Shown here one piece after another: positions 45,129-56,379 of a stretch of 64,000 nt of DNA (within the stretch, counting starts at the first letter, position 1; every line of letters begins with the position of its first letter). The stretch covers positions 35,678,001-35,742,000 of the forward strand of contig CM043698.1 in NCBI GenBank assembly GCA_023935145.1, written 5' to 3'. The DNA is from Bretschneidera sinensis (Eukaryota > Streptophyta > Magnoliopsida > Brassicales > Akaniaceae). The position numbers and the translations under genes are program-made. Below the pieces are notes generated by a model. It was not told the DNA's origin, did no database searches, and worked only from the letters and a program-made list of their open reading frames with translations.

Positions 45129-45943
45129 TTTCTTTTTTGGTAATAAAGGCAAACATACAAACTACACATCCACAAGTCTAGGATACACAATTCCTTGCTT
45201 CTCAGCAAGATAATGAACAGAAATTAAACGAGGGGTGTCCAATTCCATCAGATCATTTTGCAGCAAACATCCATTCTTCACTAAGCCATTGGCGCATGCA
45301 TTAGCTTCCTGAAAAACATTGTGGATCTAAAAACTAGCAAGCGATGAAACCAAGGACCTGCACACATCAATTATGGGATTAAGAGGGTGGTTTTCGGAGT
45401 TGAAAATATCCACCGCCACCTGTGAATCAATTTTCACAATAACATATTGGAATCCCAGTTTAATAAGTAAATCCATGCCATAATATAAACCCACATCTTG
45501 GCATCCAAACTGCTGCAGCAACCCTGACCGACCTGGAAGCCCTTTATCCAACTACCATGATGATCTTCTCACCAGACCCGGCGCCAGCCATTCCCTGAGA
45601 ACCTTGAATTGACGAGACTGTATTAAGTTGAACATAACTCTCCGGGGGAGGAGTCCATGTAACATGAATAGTCTTAAGATTAGAACGACAGCTATGCTTA
45701 TCACCAAGGGCGTACCATTCCCACGCTCTGTTCAGCGCTAAAGTGAGAGGGTCCAGGTTTGGTGGAGGAGGATTAAGAAAGGCTTCTTTTTTTTTTGTTT
45801 CTCACACACCACAAACATCAACATAGAAAAGGGAAAAGGGAAAAAGGAAAAAGGAGGACCAGGGAAACCCACATGGGTTTTTTTGTTTGGAGGAAAAGTT
45901 TTCAATAAGCCATGTTAAAATGGGAGATTCAAAGAAGTAGATT
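45129..45943 (-). mobile_element. Truncated non-LTR retroelement carrying an RNase H domain, with target duplication
   Basis: The minus strand encodes a decayed RNase H domain. It reads WTPPPESYVQLNT, then GMAGAGS, then LLIKLGFQYVIVKIDSQVAV and FNSENHPLNPIIDV, ending QEANACANGLVKNG. This order (W-PPP-KLN-DG, EIDS, then EAN-AD-LA) is that of LINE RNase H domains. Catalytic motifs are lost (NTV in place of NTDG) and stops occur (near 45550). CCTACTTCTTT occurs at both edges (45118-45128 and 45944-45954), an 11-bp target duplication. The A-rich end of the minus strand abuts the left copy, as expected for target-primed reverse transcription. Confidence 0.75.
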
Positions 45944-46417
45944 CCTACTTCTTTAGGACTCTTTCAATGAATGTTGATAAGTAAAATGAATAAATACTAC
46001 TTGTAAAGCATGAAATGTAAATAATGTTATTAGATACCGTACCTCGAAGATTAACATCTAGTTAAGCACATTAAACCTAATGTTATTTTCATATGCGCCT
46101 CAAGCTATTCTCATTTCAACATTTTCTTTCAAAATTCACAATTGACTCTTCCAATCATAAAGGTTCTACCAATCTAAAAGTTGAACATAAATAGAAGCAG
46201 CAAACAAATATTGGAAGTTGAACTTACATATTGTACAAATAGTTCACATACATGAAAACATCAAGGCAGTCCAATTCAGACCACCTCTATCATTTTCTAC
46301 ATTTTCTTTTTCTTTTTCTATTTTTCCCCTTTTACTTATACACAGCAATGCCAACAAGGGACTATTGCCATTAAGAATCGTATGAAGCACAAAGAAAACT
46401 ATACAACTTACAGAGGG

Positions 46418-47560
46418 TTACCAGAATATATCATCAACTGCCACCGAGCTGGGCCGTTCATCTTCTTCTTCCTCCTCGAGCTCCAATTCTGGCTCGCCAG
46501 ACCCGAATTCAGCTGATTCGATATCAGCAAGATTCTTCAGATCCACAACTGAAAGCTCGTCTAAATGCCTCACCACCAAATCTGCAGCCCCAAGCTCATA
46601 CATGGGATGCTTGCTAGCAACAACCACACACTTCATCCTTGCATCATGTGCAGCCTCAATTGTCTGATTAGAGTTCCCAAACACAATGCACCGCTCAGGT
46701 ATAAACTTTAGAAGCTGTGCTGCATACACAAACATCTCTGGATCAGGTTTGCCCCTGTGAACATCCTCTGCAGCCACAATCACACTAAAGTACCCTTCAA
46801 TCCCAATTGATCCAATCGCAATCTCAAGGGTTTTCCTTGGACGGGTAGAAACCAATGCCATTGGTATCTTATAATGCATCAAAACATTCACAAACTCTTG
46901 AGACCCAGTTCGTAGTCTGTATATCCCACCTTGCAAAGCTTGGTAAATTTCTTCCCTCCTGGAAGCTATTCTTCTCACCTGTGCTGGGTCTCTGGACCAG
47001 CATAAAACTTCAGAAATAGCTTGCTCATTTTTCATCCCTTCTATTCTTCTTATGATAAAAGCTGGTGGAGGGGATTTTCCTTCTTCTTGAGCAAGAGCTA
47101 ACCAGGCCTGCTTCTCAAGATCAGGATTATCTTCAATTATAACTCCTTCCCACTCAAATATTGCACCTAACCAACCACAACCCATCCTTTCTTGCCGAAG
47201 CAAGGGATTGTGCAATGAAGAATTATCTGCTTTGTTCTCCGGTGGCCATAACCCAGGTTTTCGATCTACACCAGTATCAAACTGGTAATTCCAACTCTGC
47301 GGAAATTTCTCCTCTTCTCTATATGCATGCACTTCTTTTGTCAGCTCCATTGCAAGAGCCTTAATTGACAAATTCACTAACCTATCAACTTTCAATCTTG
47401 GCAAAGAAGGAGAAGAAACAATCCTTCTACCAATAAATTCTGCTAAGGGGAACAGACAGTTACCAGAAGATTTCTGTTTGTACGACAAATCCTTAACAGA
47501 AATCCTTCCACACAATGGTCGAAGCCCTAATAAAGATGTCGCGGAAATTGATTCTACCAT
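46418..47560 (-). CDS. PYRP2: HAD-superfamily phosphatase, PYRP2-like (riboflavin pathway), chloroplastic
   Basis: A single 1143-bp frame encodes 380 aa. The first ATG is at 47560 (MVESISATSLLG); the frame upstream opens only with non-ATG codons. The N-terminal about 80 residues are Ser/Arg/Leu-rich with few acids, fitting a transit peptide. The HAD fold follows: motif I region FEWEGVIIEDNPDLE (residues about 135-149), motif II PMALVSTRPRKT, motif III HRGKPDPEMF, motif IV CIVFGNSNQTIEAA. The C-terminus is acidic. The closest family member I can recall is Arabidopsis At4g11570 (PyrP2), reported to dephosphorylate 5-amino-6-ribitylamino-uracil phosphate in riboflavin synthesis. The usual DxD nucleophile pair is EWE here, and motif IV lacks its acidic residues; I believe this is shared with the Arabidopsis protein. 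Frame intact. Confidence 0.92.
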   Translation of the reverse strand: MVESISATSLLGLRPLCGRISVKDLSYKQKSSGNCLFPLAEFIGRRIVSSPSLPRLKVDRLVNLSIKALAMELTKEVHAYREEEKFPQSWNYQFDTGVDRKPGLWPPENKADNSSLHNPLLRQERMGCGWLGAIFEWEGVIIEDNPDLEKQAWLALAQEEGKSPPPAFIIRRIEGMKNEQAISEVLCWSRDPAQVRRIASRREEIYQALQGGIYRLRTGSQEFVNVLMHYKIPMALVSTRPRKTLEIAIGSIGIEGYFSVIVAAEDVHRGKPDPEMFVYAAQLLKFIPERCIVFGNSNQTIEAAHDARMKCVVVASKHPMYELGAADLVVRHLDELSVVDLKNLADIESAEFGSGEPELELEEEEEDERPSSVAVDDIFW

Positions 47561-47649
47561 ATTTACCAACCGAGGAGATCGCAACCCCAACAAGGACTCT
47601 AGCTTGACAAAGTTTCCTTACCCAGCTAACCCTTTTGAGTTCTTGTAGA

Positions 47650-48460
47650 ACTGAACAAAATATCAGCCCAACTTAGCCTGAATCAACGCCTTCAAAGACT
47701 GCCCAACGACTGATTTAAAATCCACAGCTCAACTTTTCTCCACGGCTAACCACATTTCACACAACAATATCTAATCATGACCTAAAAAATTATTACCTTT
47801 GTGAGAAAGCTGCACAAATCCTAAATTATTATCAAGAACCAGAAAAAAAAAAAAGGTAAGGAATCAAACAGCCTTCTCACAACAAAAACCCAAGCTTTAT
47901 GATCAAGAAACTACCACCTAGTATCCCTTTCAAGCCAAACTTAGCATAACCCGATAACTCCAGGAATCCAAACCCCCCAAATTATCACTGTAACACCTAT
48001 AAAAATATTCAACCCCAGAAAGAAGAATTTCAGAAATAATATATACAACAAATACCAACCAAATTCCACACAGCTACAGCCCAAAATTAGAAATAAAATT
48101 TACACGGCTAACCCGGCTAGACAGGAGCAAAAATACATATAAAATATTATGATTATTATTTATTACTATAATTTTTAGTTATATATATATATATATATAT
48201 ATATGAAGTGAGGGAAAAGTTAATGATGAACCTGGTAAGGAAATAACCGTTAATGAAAAATTCGGCGGCTGAGATTAAGAGAGAGCAAGAAAAAGAGAGA
48301 GACGGAGAGACTAGATTCTTCAGAGAAGGATATCTCTCTCCTTCTATTTCTTTTACTCGAAGAAGAAGGTGGGCTTTCTCCTCCTTTTTTTTGTGGTTTA
48401 TAATTATACACAGCCAAAAACAAATAGAAATATACAGAGGCTCTTAGAAGGAGAATGCTC
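47650..48460 (-). promoter_or_regulatory. Leader, probable 5'-UTR intron and promoter-proximal region of PYRP2
   Basis: On the minus strand a likely acceptor (ATATTTTGTTCAG, ending at 47651) precedes an exon starting at 47650 that carries the coding frame. A CT-rich leader (CTCTCTCTTTTTCTTGCTCT, about 48310-48280) lies upstream, and a TA run (48179-48204) sits in the presumed intron. A donor near 48233 (TTACCAG followed by GTTCAT) would give an intron of about 0.6 kb. Boundaries are inferred from motifs only. Confidence 0.4.
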
Positions 48461-50500
48461 ATGCCGGTGAAAGTGACCGGCTGGAAGTACGCGTGTCAGT
48501 TAAGTTAAAGTCACTTCCTTCTAAATTTGGATTGTTTTGTTTTTTTTAAGAAGAGAATCATACTTACCAAATGAGTTACCCACGATCAAATTTCGGACAT
48601 TAAAATGTAATGAATGATATATAACCATTTAATTTAAGGCATGAATGAAAAAATTATTCTATTATTAAATTTCAAAATTATTTATCAATTCATAAATCTA
48701 ACAAATTTATACAAAACTAAATTAAATAAATTTCTTTTACGCAACATAATTATCAGATGGAACATGATAAATGTTTTTTTAAATAAATGTATTAATGAAT
48801 GATAAAGAAATGTGAATATATGATTTAAATTGATATAATATTAAATATAAATTTTATGCTTTTTTTATTAAAATGACTACAAAACATGATGTAGATATCT
48901 TGTGCGATAATAAACAATTCTACCGACTAAATTAGTTAACATTAAAGTGTTTTAATGTTTATTTAAATTAAGATAAATACATAATTTATTTCATTTGCAA
49001 AATAAATTTTCATTGAAATAAATTATTAGAGTTTATCTCAACAATTACATATGTACGTAGAGCAATGTCTCCATTTCAATGTGAATTGTTATTAGTTTCA
49101 ATAAATTTTCACTGAATTTGCAAAATAAAATTTTATATTTTACCCATTTATATTAATTTATAAAGTTGTTTAGAATTATCATACCTGAGATCAACTATTA
49201 AAAAAATCAACAACCTTTTTTTTATTAGTATAATCAATAATGAGTATAATTTTTCTTTCAAATTCCACTATATATACCATTTCATTAGTTTGATTTTATA
49301 TGACAATTTTATCAATATTTGCAAGTAACAAATTAACTTGAATTCATATGAAATTGGATTCTTTATTTTGTTGTCTTATATAACAAGAATTAGACTTTAT
49401 CATAATTTATTTGAGTATACATAGAAAAAAATGTTTGATACAATGCCATGGGAGATACATGATACAATGATCCATTTCACCTGTAAATAAAAATAAAATA
49501 TTTTTTCCTTTATTTTTTCATACCATTTAATGATGAAATGAACTATTGTGTCATGAATCATTCATGGTACTATGACACGTAATAACTTTTCGCATTTATA
49601 AGATAAATTAATATAGTTTTTTAAGCCATGTTTTTATATTATATATTTTTACATAAAATTAAAATGATTAATCTTGCTTAACTTGTAAATTTAGAATCAA
49701 GTGAAATAAACGTTCTATAAACTTAAGAAAATTATTATTTTTTTAAAAAATAAAATGAATAATTTAAGTTGAGGAGTTTATATTGTTTGAGATAACATCG
49801 TAGTGGTACAATGAAAACATGGGTACATGAATATATGAAACATCAAATGTTGTAGTTATGGCAAAGCTTAGATCAATGGACAAAACTTAAACGGTATTTT
49901 TCAAATGAAGTTCATAATTTTTTTTTTAAAATTAATAATTTTAAAAATAATTTTAAAACTGAATTCTATAATTCAATAAAACTCAGGTAATAAATCAGTT
50001 ATACAAAATCCCAACAAAAAATTATTGCTTTAATATAAGATTTAATTCATATTTCATTAACGAATTAAAATTTATTAAATTTTGTATAAAAAATAAAATA
50101 TTAAAATTTATCAGATTTTTATCAATATAAAATTATGATAAATGCATTCTAAATTATAAATTATGATCATTAATTTTATTATTATAAACATAAAATAATT
50201 TTTAAAAAAATTCACCAACTTTATATAAAAAAAATTGTGTATAAATTTTGTCCGATCCAAAAGACTAAGAAAATACAAAAGCGCGGTAATCATGACCCAG
50301 GGTAGTAGATTCTTCCTAGGAAAATCCGAGGGTTGTACCAAGCCAAGTAAACAAAATTGTGGAAGACCCATTTTTGGCCACGTCATTAATGCTACATGTC
50401 AGCTTTTGATTTTCCTTTTGTTAAACTCTTCTTTGGGCTTTCCCATATTAGGCACCTTTTGAGCCTGATTATGTAAGAGTTTTTGGGCCCACCATTACCC
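48461..50500. other. AT-rich intergenic spacer, nothing recognised
   Basis: Extremely AT-rich, with many poly-A/poly-T runs and no open frame with domain-like composition. The minus-strand frame at 50111-50386 and the plus-strand frame at 50235-50462 overlap each other and have no recognisable features. Confidence 0.5.
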
Positions 50501-50751
50501 ATTGTGGTCTACTTTGTCCTCACTATCAAACTTAGCCCAACTACAGCTGGTTTGACCGAAGGCAGGACGGTTAGAATCAAAACGGCGCCGCATCACCAAC
50601 TCTCTCTCGTTTCGACGTTGAAAGAAGTTCTCCACTTGAAGGACACCGCCATTTGTTTCAGTTTAGAGTTACCCTAGCTGCTTCAAAGAGTGATCGATCA
50701 ATATTGCACTTTCTCTCAGTTAGTTTTCAGTTACCTCTCCATTGTTAAGGT
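50501..50751 (+). promoter_or_regulatory. Possible distant 5' leader exon or non-coding transcript start
   Basis: This stretch is markedly less AT-rich than its surroundings (ATCAAAACGGCGCCGCATCA, CTCTCTCGTTTCGACGTTG). It ends in a donor-like junction (CATTGTTAAG followed by GTAAAT near 50752). It could be the first exon of a transcript reading right, perhaps an alternative leader for the Rpp21-like gene about 5.6 kb downstream, or an independent non-coding RNA. No coding frame is convincing. Confidence 0.25.
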
Positions 50752-51892
50752 AAATCTTCAGCAAAACAATACGGTTTAATTGTCTTTCAAAGTAACTGTG
50801 GATTTCTTATAGTTTTATTTACTTAATTAATCATGATTACGTTGTTTTTTTCTTTTTTCTTTTTGGTTTAAATTTTATCAGTGGCGTGTTTAATTTCATT
50901 ATTGAATAAATTGAAACCCTCCTTCATAACCCTCTGGATATCCTTTTTGTTTATCCTTTCAATTTTTTGGGTTCCTCCTTGAAGGTTATGTTGAAATTTG
51001 TAATTAGTAGTTTTTTTTTTTATTATTATTTTAGTGCTCTTATGGCTATGACTTGAGATTTCATTTTATTTTATGGTGAATGTGTTTACTGTTAATAATG
51101 ATTTTAGGAATTAGTTGGTAGTTTTCATGTTACTGTAATTCTGTAAATCACAATATGTATAAAGCCTTTGAAAGTTGAAATACGGTTCTGTGTTAGCTGC
51201 CTTTATTTGATTAACTTTAGGTGTTGATGGTGTAGATGATCATAGAATTTCAGGAGCAACAAAATAAAATCTGGAAAAAAAAAAAACAGAGCAAGTGAAA
51301 CAATTTGACAAAAAAAGAAAGTAAAAGAATCTGACTTTATAATTGAGAATACCCGTTTGGTTTTCAAAAACAGACTCATATTCCATTTTCTTTTTCACAT
51401 AAATTGACAATGAAGTTCAAAACGTGTTTGTCCATGAAAAATGAAAACGATTTTTAGAAAACAAAAGCTGAAAATGACTCTAATTTAGAAATCAGGATAA
51501 ATTGTTTCCACTGTTTTTAGCCAAAAAACAAAACAATGAAAAGGTGCGTTTCAGATGGACCATCTACGACTCACATTAGCACCCGGATTGGAGTCAAATG
51601 TCAAGTCACTTTTAACACTCCTATATGGCATTCTTTTTTCTTCTTTTTTCTCTGCGAAAACACAGAGATGCCGCTGTCTCTTTATCTGTCTCCCTCTGCA
51701 TTAAATCGTAGCAAATCAGTTCAGAATTTTCCCACTGAGATTTTCTGAACCTCAAATCCACTCAGTGTAACTCTGATTCTTCCTTGGAGCCCCGTTGAGT
51801 CACCTTCTTCCTCATTGTCAACATTGTCGTCATAGTCGAAGGTAACCCTGACTTCCTCTTTTACTCCTCCTCCTCCTCCTGCTTCTTCTTTA

Positions 51893-52085
51893 TTTTGTTA
51901 GCACTGATGATGATTATTTGATAGCTAAATTATGGTACAGCTTAGGTCTTCTTCTTCTTTATTTTTTCAAATTTTGTTAGCACTGATGATGATTATTTGG
52001 TAGCTATATTATGGTACAGCTTAGGTGTTCTCTTTATCTGATGATGATTATTTGGTAGCTAAATTATGGTACAGCTTAGGTGTTC
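51893..52085 (+). repeat. Three direct repeats of about 50 bp
   Basis: The phrase GATGATGATTATTTGGTAGC followed by TAAATTATGGTACAGCTTAG occurs three times (51893-51947, 51972-52026, 52038-52085) with one or two changes and short pyrimidine-rich spacers. No gene overlaps. Confidence 0.9.
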
Positions 52086-54109
52086 AATGAAAATATTCAA
52101 CAGGTTGCACATTAATTTTTTCTATGAATTTTGTCTTTAAAATTTGAATGCTAGTGTTCATTAAGCTTCAACATGTTCATATAATTCTCAAGCATTAAGG
52201 CTGTCTTTGTCTTTTTGAATTGTAAGATTGCAGACCTGATACTTTCGGTTGTTGATATGTAATATACTACTTTTGCTTATTGATAATAATATGAAGTACT
52301 TAGAAGGTATTTTCAGGTTTAGGTCAATAGGAACCTACATTATTTTGTGCTAATAGCTATCCCAACTTATTGGGACCAGATAGCTAGGGGTATCAAATGC
52401 CCTTGTAACTCGTTTTGGATTTCACTAACTAAACAAGTTTTCTAAAAGGTAAAAAATGAAAAATGAAAAATGAAAACTGTTTTCGTTTTTCAGAAAGGGA
52501 CGATGTTTTCAAAAACAAGACTCAACCTAAGTTTGGGATTAGCTAAATTAATTGATAGAAAAAGTAGTTAGATATATATTGACAACTAACTTGCAATCGG
52601 GTGCTTAAATGTGCCCTGAGTTTTAAATTTTTGTGTGTTTATTTGTTTATGGGGGGCTGTTCTTCGTAGGCAAATGGGGCCTAATAGAACTTTTCTTTTT
52701 TATAAAAAAATTGATTTAGCAACTTTGAGGGTTGAGAGAGAGATGTCCAGAGGTCACACACTGTGACAACTGGCAATCTTCTCTCAGTGCGACAAGGAGT
52801 GTTATTTAATTACCGATTCTTTTTTTGATCTGGAGAAGTATATAGGGTTAGGTTAATTACTTTTAAAATTGGATGGAAATAACCATGGAATCCTGAAAAG
52901 GTTTGGAATCTCTTTATCTCTAGTCTCTCTCTGTTTCCAATTCAAAACATCGACTCTCTATCTGTTTTGCTTTTTTGGGCAATTTCTGCCATTGGATTGA
53001 TTAAAACTTTCCATGAAAGTTACTCCATTGTTATATCAATGTTTGCAGCTTCAAAATATAACTTCCATGTTTTAAACTATAATTCCTTGTTTTCACAACC
53101 ACTATATATGTATTTATATGAGATTGCTTCTTTTCCCTTAATTTGGTTATTTAGATGCTGCTTTTTGTTGTCTTAGTTGCATCTGAAGCTACTTTGCTTT
53201 TATTGTTGAGTCCAGTGTTGTTTGTTGTCTAAGGTTATATTTAGATCCTGGAAAAATGAGGAAAAGGAAAAGTAGGAGATAGAAAAAAGAAAATGTAAGG
53301 AAAATGAAGAGTAAACTACTTTTTTACTCACTTTAGTTCATTAAAAATATTAACAGATAACATTTTATTTTTCTCCTATTTTGTTAAGAATGAATAATCT
53401 CTTAGGAGTATTCTTTGGTATCAAAATTTCTAATTGAAATAAACTAATTGAGCATTTTTATTTACTTTTTTAACAAATATAATCGATGATCTTTGCACAT
53501 TATAAAAGGACTTTTGTTCAAGAAATTGACAGAACAAAAAAGACGTTATAAAGGCTACGCCAACAGTGGTTGGAGGTACTAAATATTGATGCTTTTAGTT
53601 GCATGGGATAATGACCCATGCCAAAACCTAATTAAAAGTGTAAGCTTGTTAAGTTACTAGTGGGTGTGTTTTATCAATAGCCGCCGTCACCTTCTTCTTA
53701 CCATGTTGTGGTCATGTGTATTTTCACCTGATACTTATATATACTGTGGTTGTTATATTTGGAATAAAAATGGTGAAACACGAAGAGCTATGAAACTCGA
53801 TTTACTCATCAATTGAACCAGCATACAAAGAAAGGTATCAACTTGAAAAGGCTTAACTCCCTTTTCAAAAATTGGAGCCTCTAATATCCTTTTAGTCCTC
53901 CTTCGTCCACCTGATGTCTTAGCTCAATTTTGAGGTCAAGTTCAAATTTTTGTTTGGTTTGAGAGAAAGTGATGGAAAAGAAATGAAGAATGTTCAAGTG
54001 TTAGGTTCAGTCTTAAGGAAGTCAATTGCTTTGTCTCTGTCATATAATTTGTATTCTCTTGTACTTTTAATTGCTTCATTTGTGAGACATGATTTGGTAC
54101 TTACATGCT
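52086..54109. other. Intergenic spacer, no gene recognised
   Basis: AT-rich sequence with purine-rich stretches near 52440-52520 and 53250-53310 (AAAATGAAAAATGAAAAATG and GGAAAAGGAAAAGTAGGAGA). Such blocks often belong to MITEs, but no inverted-repeat ends could be fixed. The frame at 52967-53176 has no recognisable domain. Confidence 0.4.
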
Positions 54110-55382
54110 TCGAGAGTTAAGGGTGAGAAAAGCCTGAGAAAAGATTGGAGAGCATTCAAAGGAGGTTCCTTTGGGGCGACATGGTGGAGGATTTAAGTAC
54201 CACTTGGTAAATTGGGGTGTGGTTAAACAACCTTTGGAAAGAGGGGGCCTCGAAATAAAACCTCTCTTTGTCCAATAAAACCCTTCTTGGTAAGTGGCTT
54301 TGGAGGTTTATTGTTGAGAAAGACCACTTGTGGAGGAAAGTGGTGGTGGCTAAGTTTGAGATGGATTTTAATGGGTGGATGTCCAAAGAACCTTGGGGAG
54401 CGTATGGAGTGGGAGTGTGGAAGTGGATTAGAAAGGGTTGGGAGGAGCTTCGTCATTATGTGAAGATTTCAGTGGGTAATGGAGTGAAGACTCTGCTGTG
54501 GTATGATACATGGTGTGGGAATGCCCCCTTAAAGGATAAATTTTCAAGTATTTTTAATTTGGTGAGAGATAAAGAAGCAATAGTTAGCTCTTGTTTTTCC
54601 TTGACTAATGAAGGGATCTCAAGTGTTGTGCCTTTTATCTGTAATGTTCGTGATTGGGAATTTGAGTAGGTTGAGATGTTTTTGTATTCCTTATTTTCTT
54701 CTAGGATTGAAGTGGGGAGGGAGGATGTGATGAATGGAGGCCTAGACCGGGTAAAGGCTTTATAGTGAAAGATTTTTATAATGTTCTCGTTGATAAAGGC
54801 CTTACAAATGATCACCCTATTTTCTCTTGGAAAGCTATTTGGCGTGTCGGGGCTCCCAAGAAAGTTTTTTTTTTTTTTTGTGTGGGAGGCCTCGTGGGAT
54901 AGAATTTTTACTATTGACAATTTGCAAAACAGGGGGAAGATTTTGGTCAATAGATGTTATATTTGTAAGGAGAAGGTTGAGTCCGTTTATTATCTCTTTG
55001 GTGGATTGCTCTATAGCTATAGGCTTGTGGGAAATGGTTTATAGATCACTGAGGGTTTCTTGGGTGGTTACGGGTTCCGTGAGAGATGAGATTGGGGCTT
55101 GGAGTGGTTTGAAGGCTTCAAAGGAGGTCAAAAAGGTTTTAGAGTTAATTCAGCATTTTGTTTGGGGGATAGTGTGGAGAGAGAGGAACATGAGGGATTT
55201 TGATGGTTTAGAAAGACCAATAGCAACCATTAGAGATAGTTGGTTCAATACTCTTAATTTTTGGGTTAGAGGAAATTTCTTTGTAAATAATGAAGATCTT
55301 TTAGATTTTGTTTTCTTGCATTGTAATTAGCTGGTGCATCTTCTTGGTGCTTTTTAATAAAAAATTTACTTATCAAATTTTT
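54110..55382 (+). mobile_element. 5'-truncated L1-type LINE (RT C-terminus and zf-RVT)
   Basis: The plus strand shows RIQRRFLWGD near 54152, then LLGKWLWRFIVEKDHLWRKV (about 54283-54342), VWKWIRKGWEEL, LWYDTWCGNAPLKDKF, and a zinc-binding CYICKEKVES near 54957. The tail reads NMRDFDGLERPIATIRDSWF and NEDLLDFVFLHCN. The same segments occur in the minus-strand LINE (7309-6122), so they belong to one family. Stops near 54210 and 54667 and frameshifts after 54700 show decay. It ends with the family tail (GGTGCATCTTCTTGGTGC) and an A-rich end at about 55382. Confidence 0.88.
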
Positions 55383-56379
55383 TTTCAAAGTTTTCCTCAT
55401 GTTTAAATGAAAATAATATTGTAAATTTCCTTCACAGTTTGCACTAAGATTTGTCCCTTACATTTTCTACAACAACCAAACATAATAAAATCATTTTACT
55501 GATGATATTTATTTTCTTTCTTCATTTTTTTTTTCTGATCCAGACATAGAGGAATTATATTTTTGGTTTTGGTCATGGAGATTGTGAACTTTGTGATATT
55601 ATTCCTAGTGGATATTATGGGTTTTGGTAGGAGCACTGCTATACGAACCACACGAATGGACACCCATTTTGAACCACCGGAACCTAGGTACTAATTTACA
55701 AGGAGCTCCACCAGTAATTTTTCCATGTTTTATGAATTTTGCCCTTAAAGAATCACTGTAGTGAGTGGGGTATCCAAAATGGTGGTTCATTCTTGTGGTC
55801 AGAGTATCTTTACCGTTTTGGTAGTAACTAAAACACTTATTGTTGGGAGGGCTTTGAAGAGAAGTTGTGAAGGTGTTACTGTTGTTTAAAAAAACTTTGG
55901 TAAAACGAAGACTAGGAAGTTACCTGCTTTACTCTCAACAAATAATATATTCATTCAGTGGAGGAAGGCATTGCATCTTTAGTAACATTAATGTATGCTA
56001 AATTGCTGATAATTCAACTTTTTTGTTTAATTATCAAAGCTGATAATTAGTTGGTTGCTTATTTGCTTTTCATTTTCAGGGTTAGGAATGGCTACAGAAT
56101 AAGCTTCCCTTTTTACATCAGTATCACCTAATTTTATACTAAGGAAGCAGAAGGTTTTTCTATAGGGCAGTTCAGAGGGAAGATAGAAGAATTGATGGAA
56201 CCGCATCACGAAGAATTTTTGGAACTGTGTCACTATTTAATATAATACAGTTCAAAGTAACTCTTTGTCATTACACTACCCACCAAGCCTTACACAAAAA
56301 TCTTAAGTGAAGAGAGAAAGCCAAAAACAACAGAACAAACCCAGCTTTCCTATAAAAAAAAAACAGAACAAACCCAGCT
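55383..56379. other. Upstream region of the Rpp21-like gene
   Basis: No gene recognised. A 17-bp direct repeat (ACAGAACAAACCCAGCT) occurs twice just before the Rpp21-like start codon, at about 56331-56347 and 56363-56379, separated by an A-rich stretch. It probably lies in the 5' leader. Confidence 0.45.

Noticed and set aside
47561..47593. Eleven-residue N-terminal extension of the PYRP2 frame
   Set aside because: The codon at 47593 is TTG. The first ATG is at 47560, and its MVESIS start fits the family.
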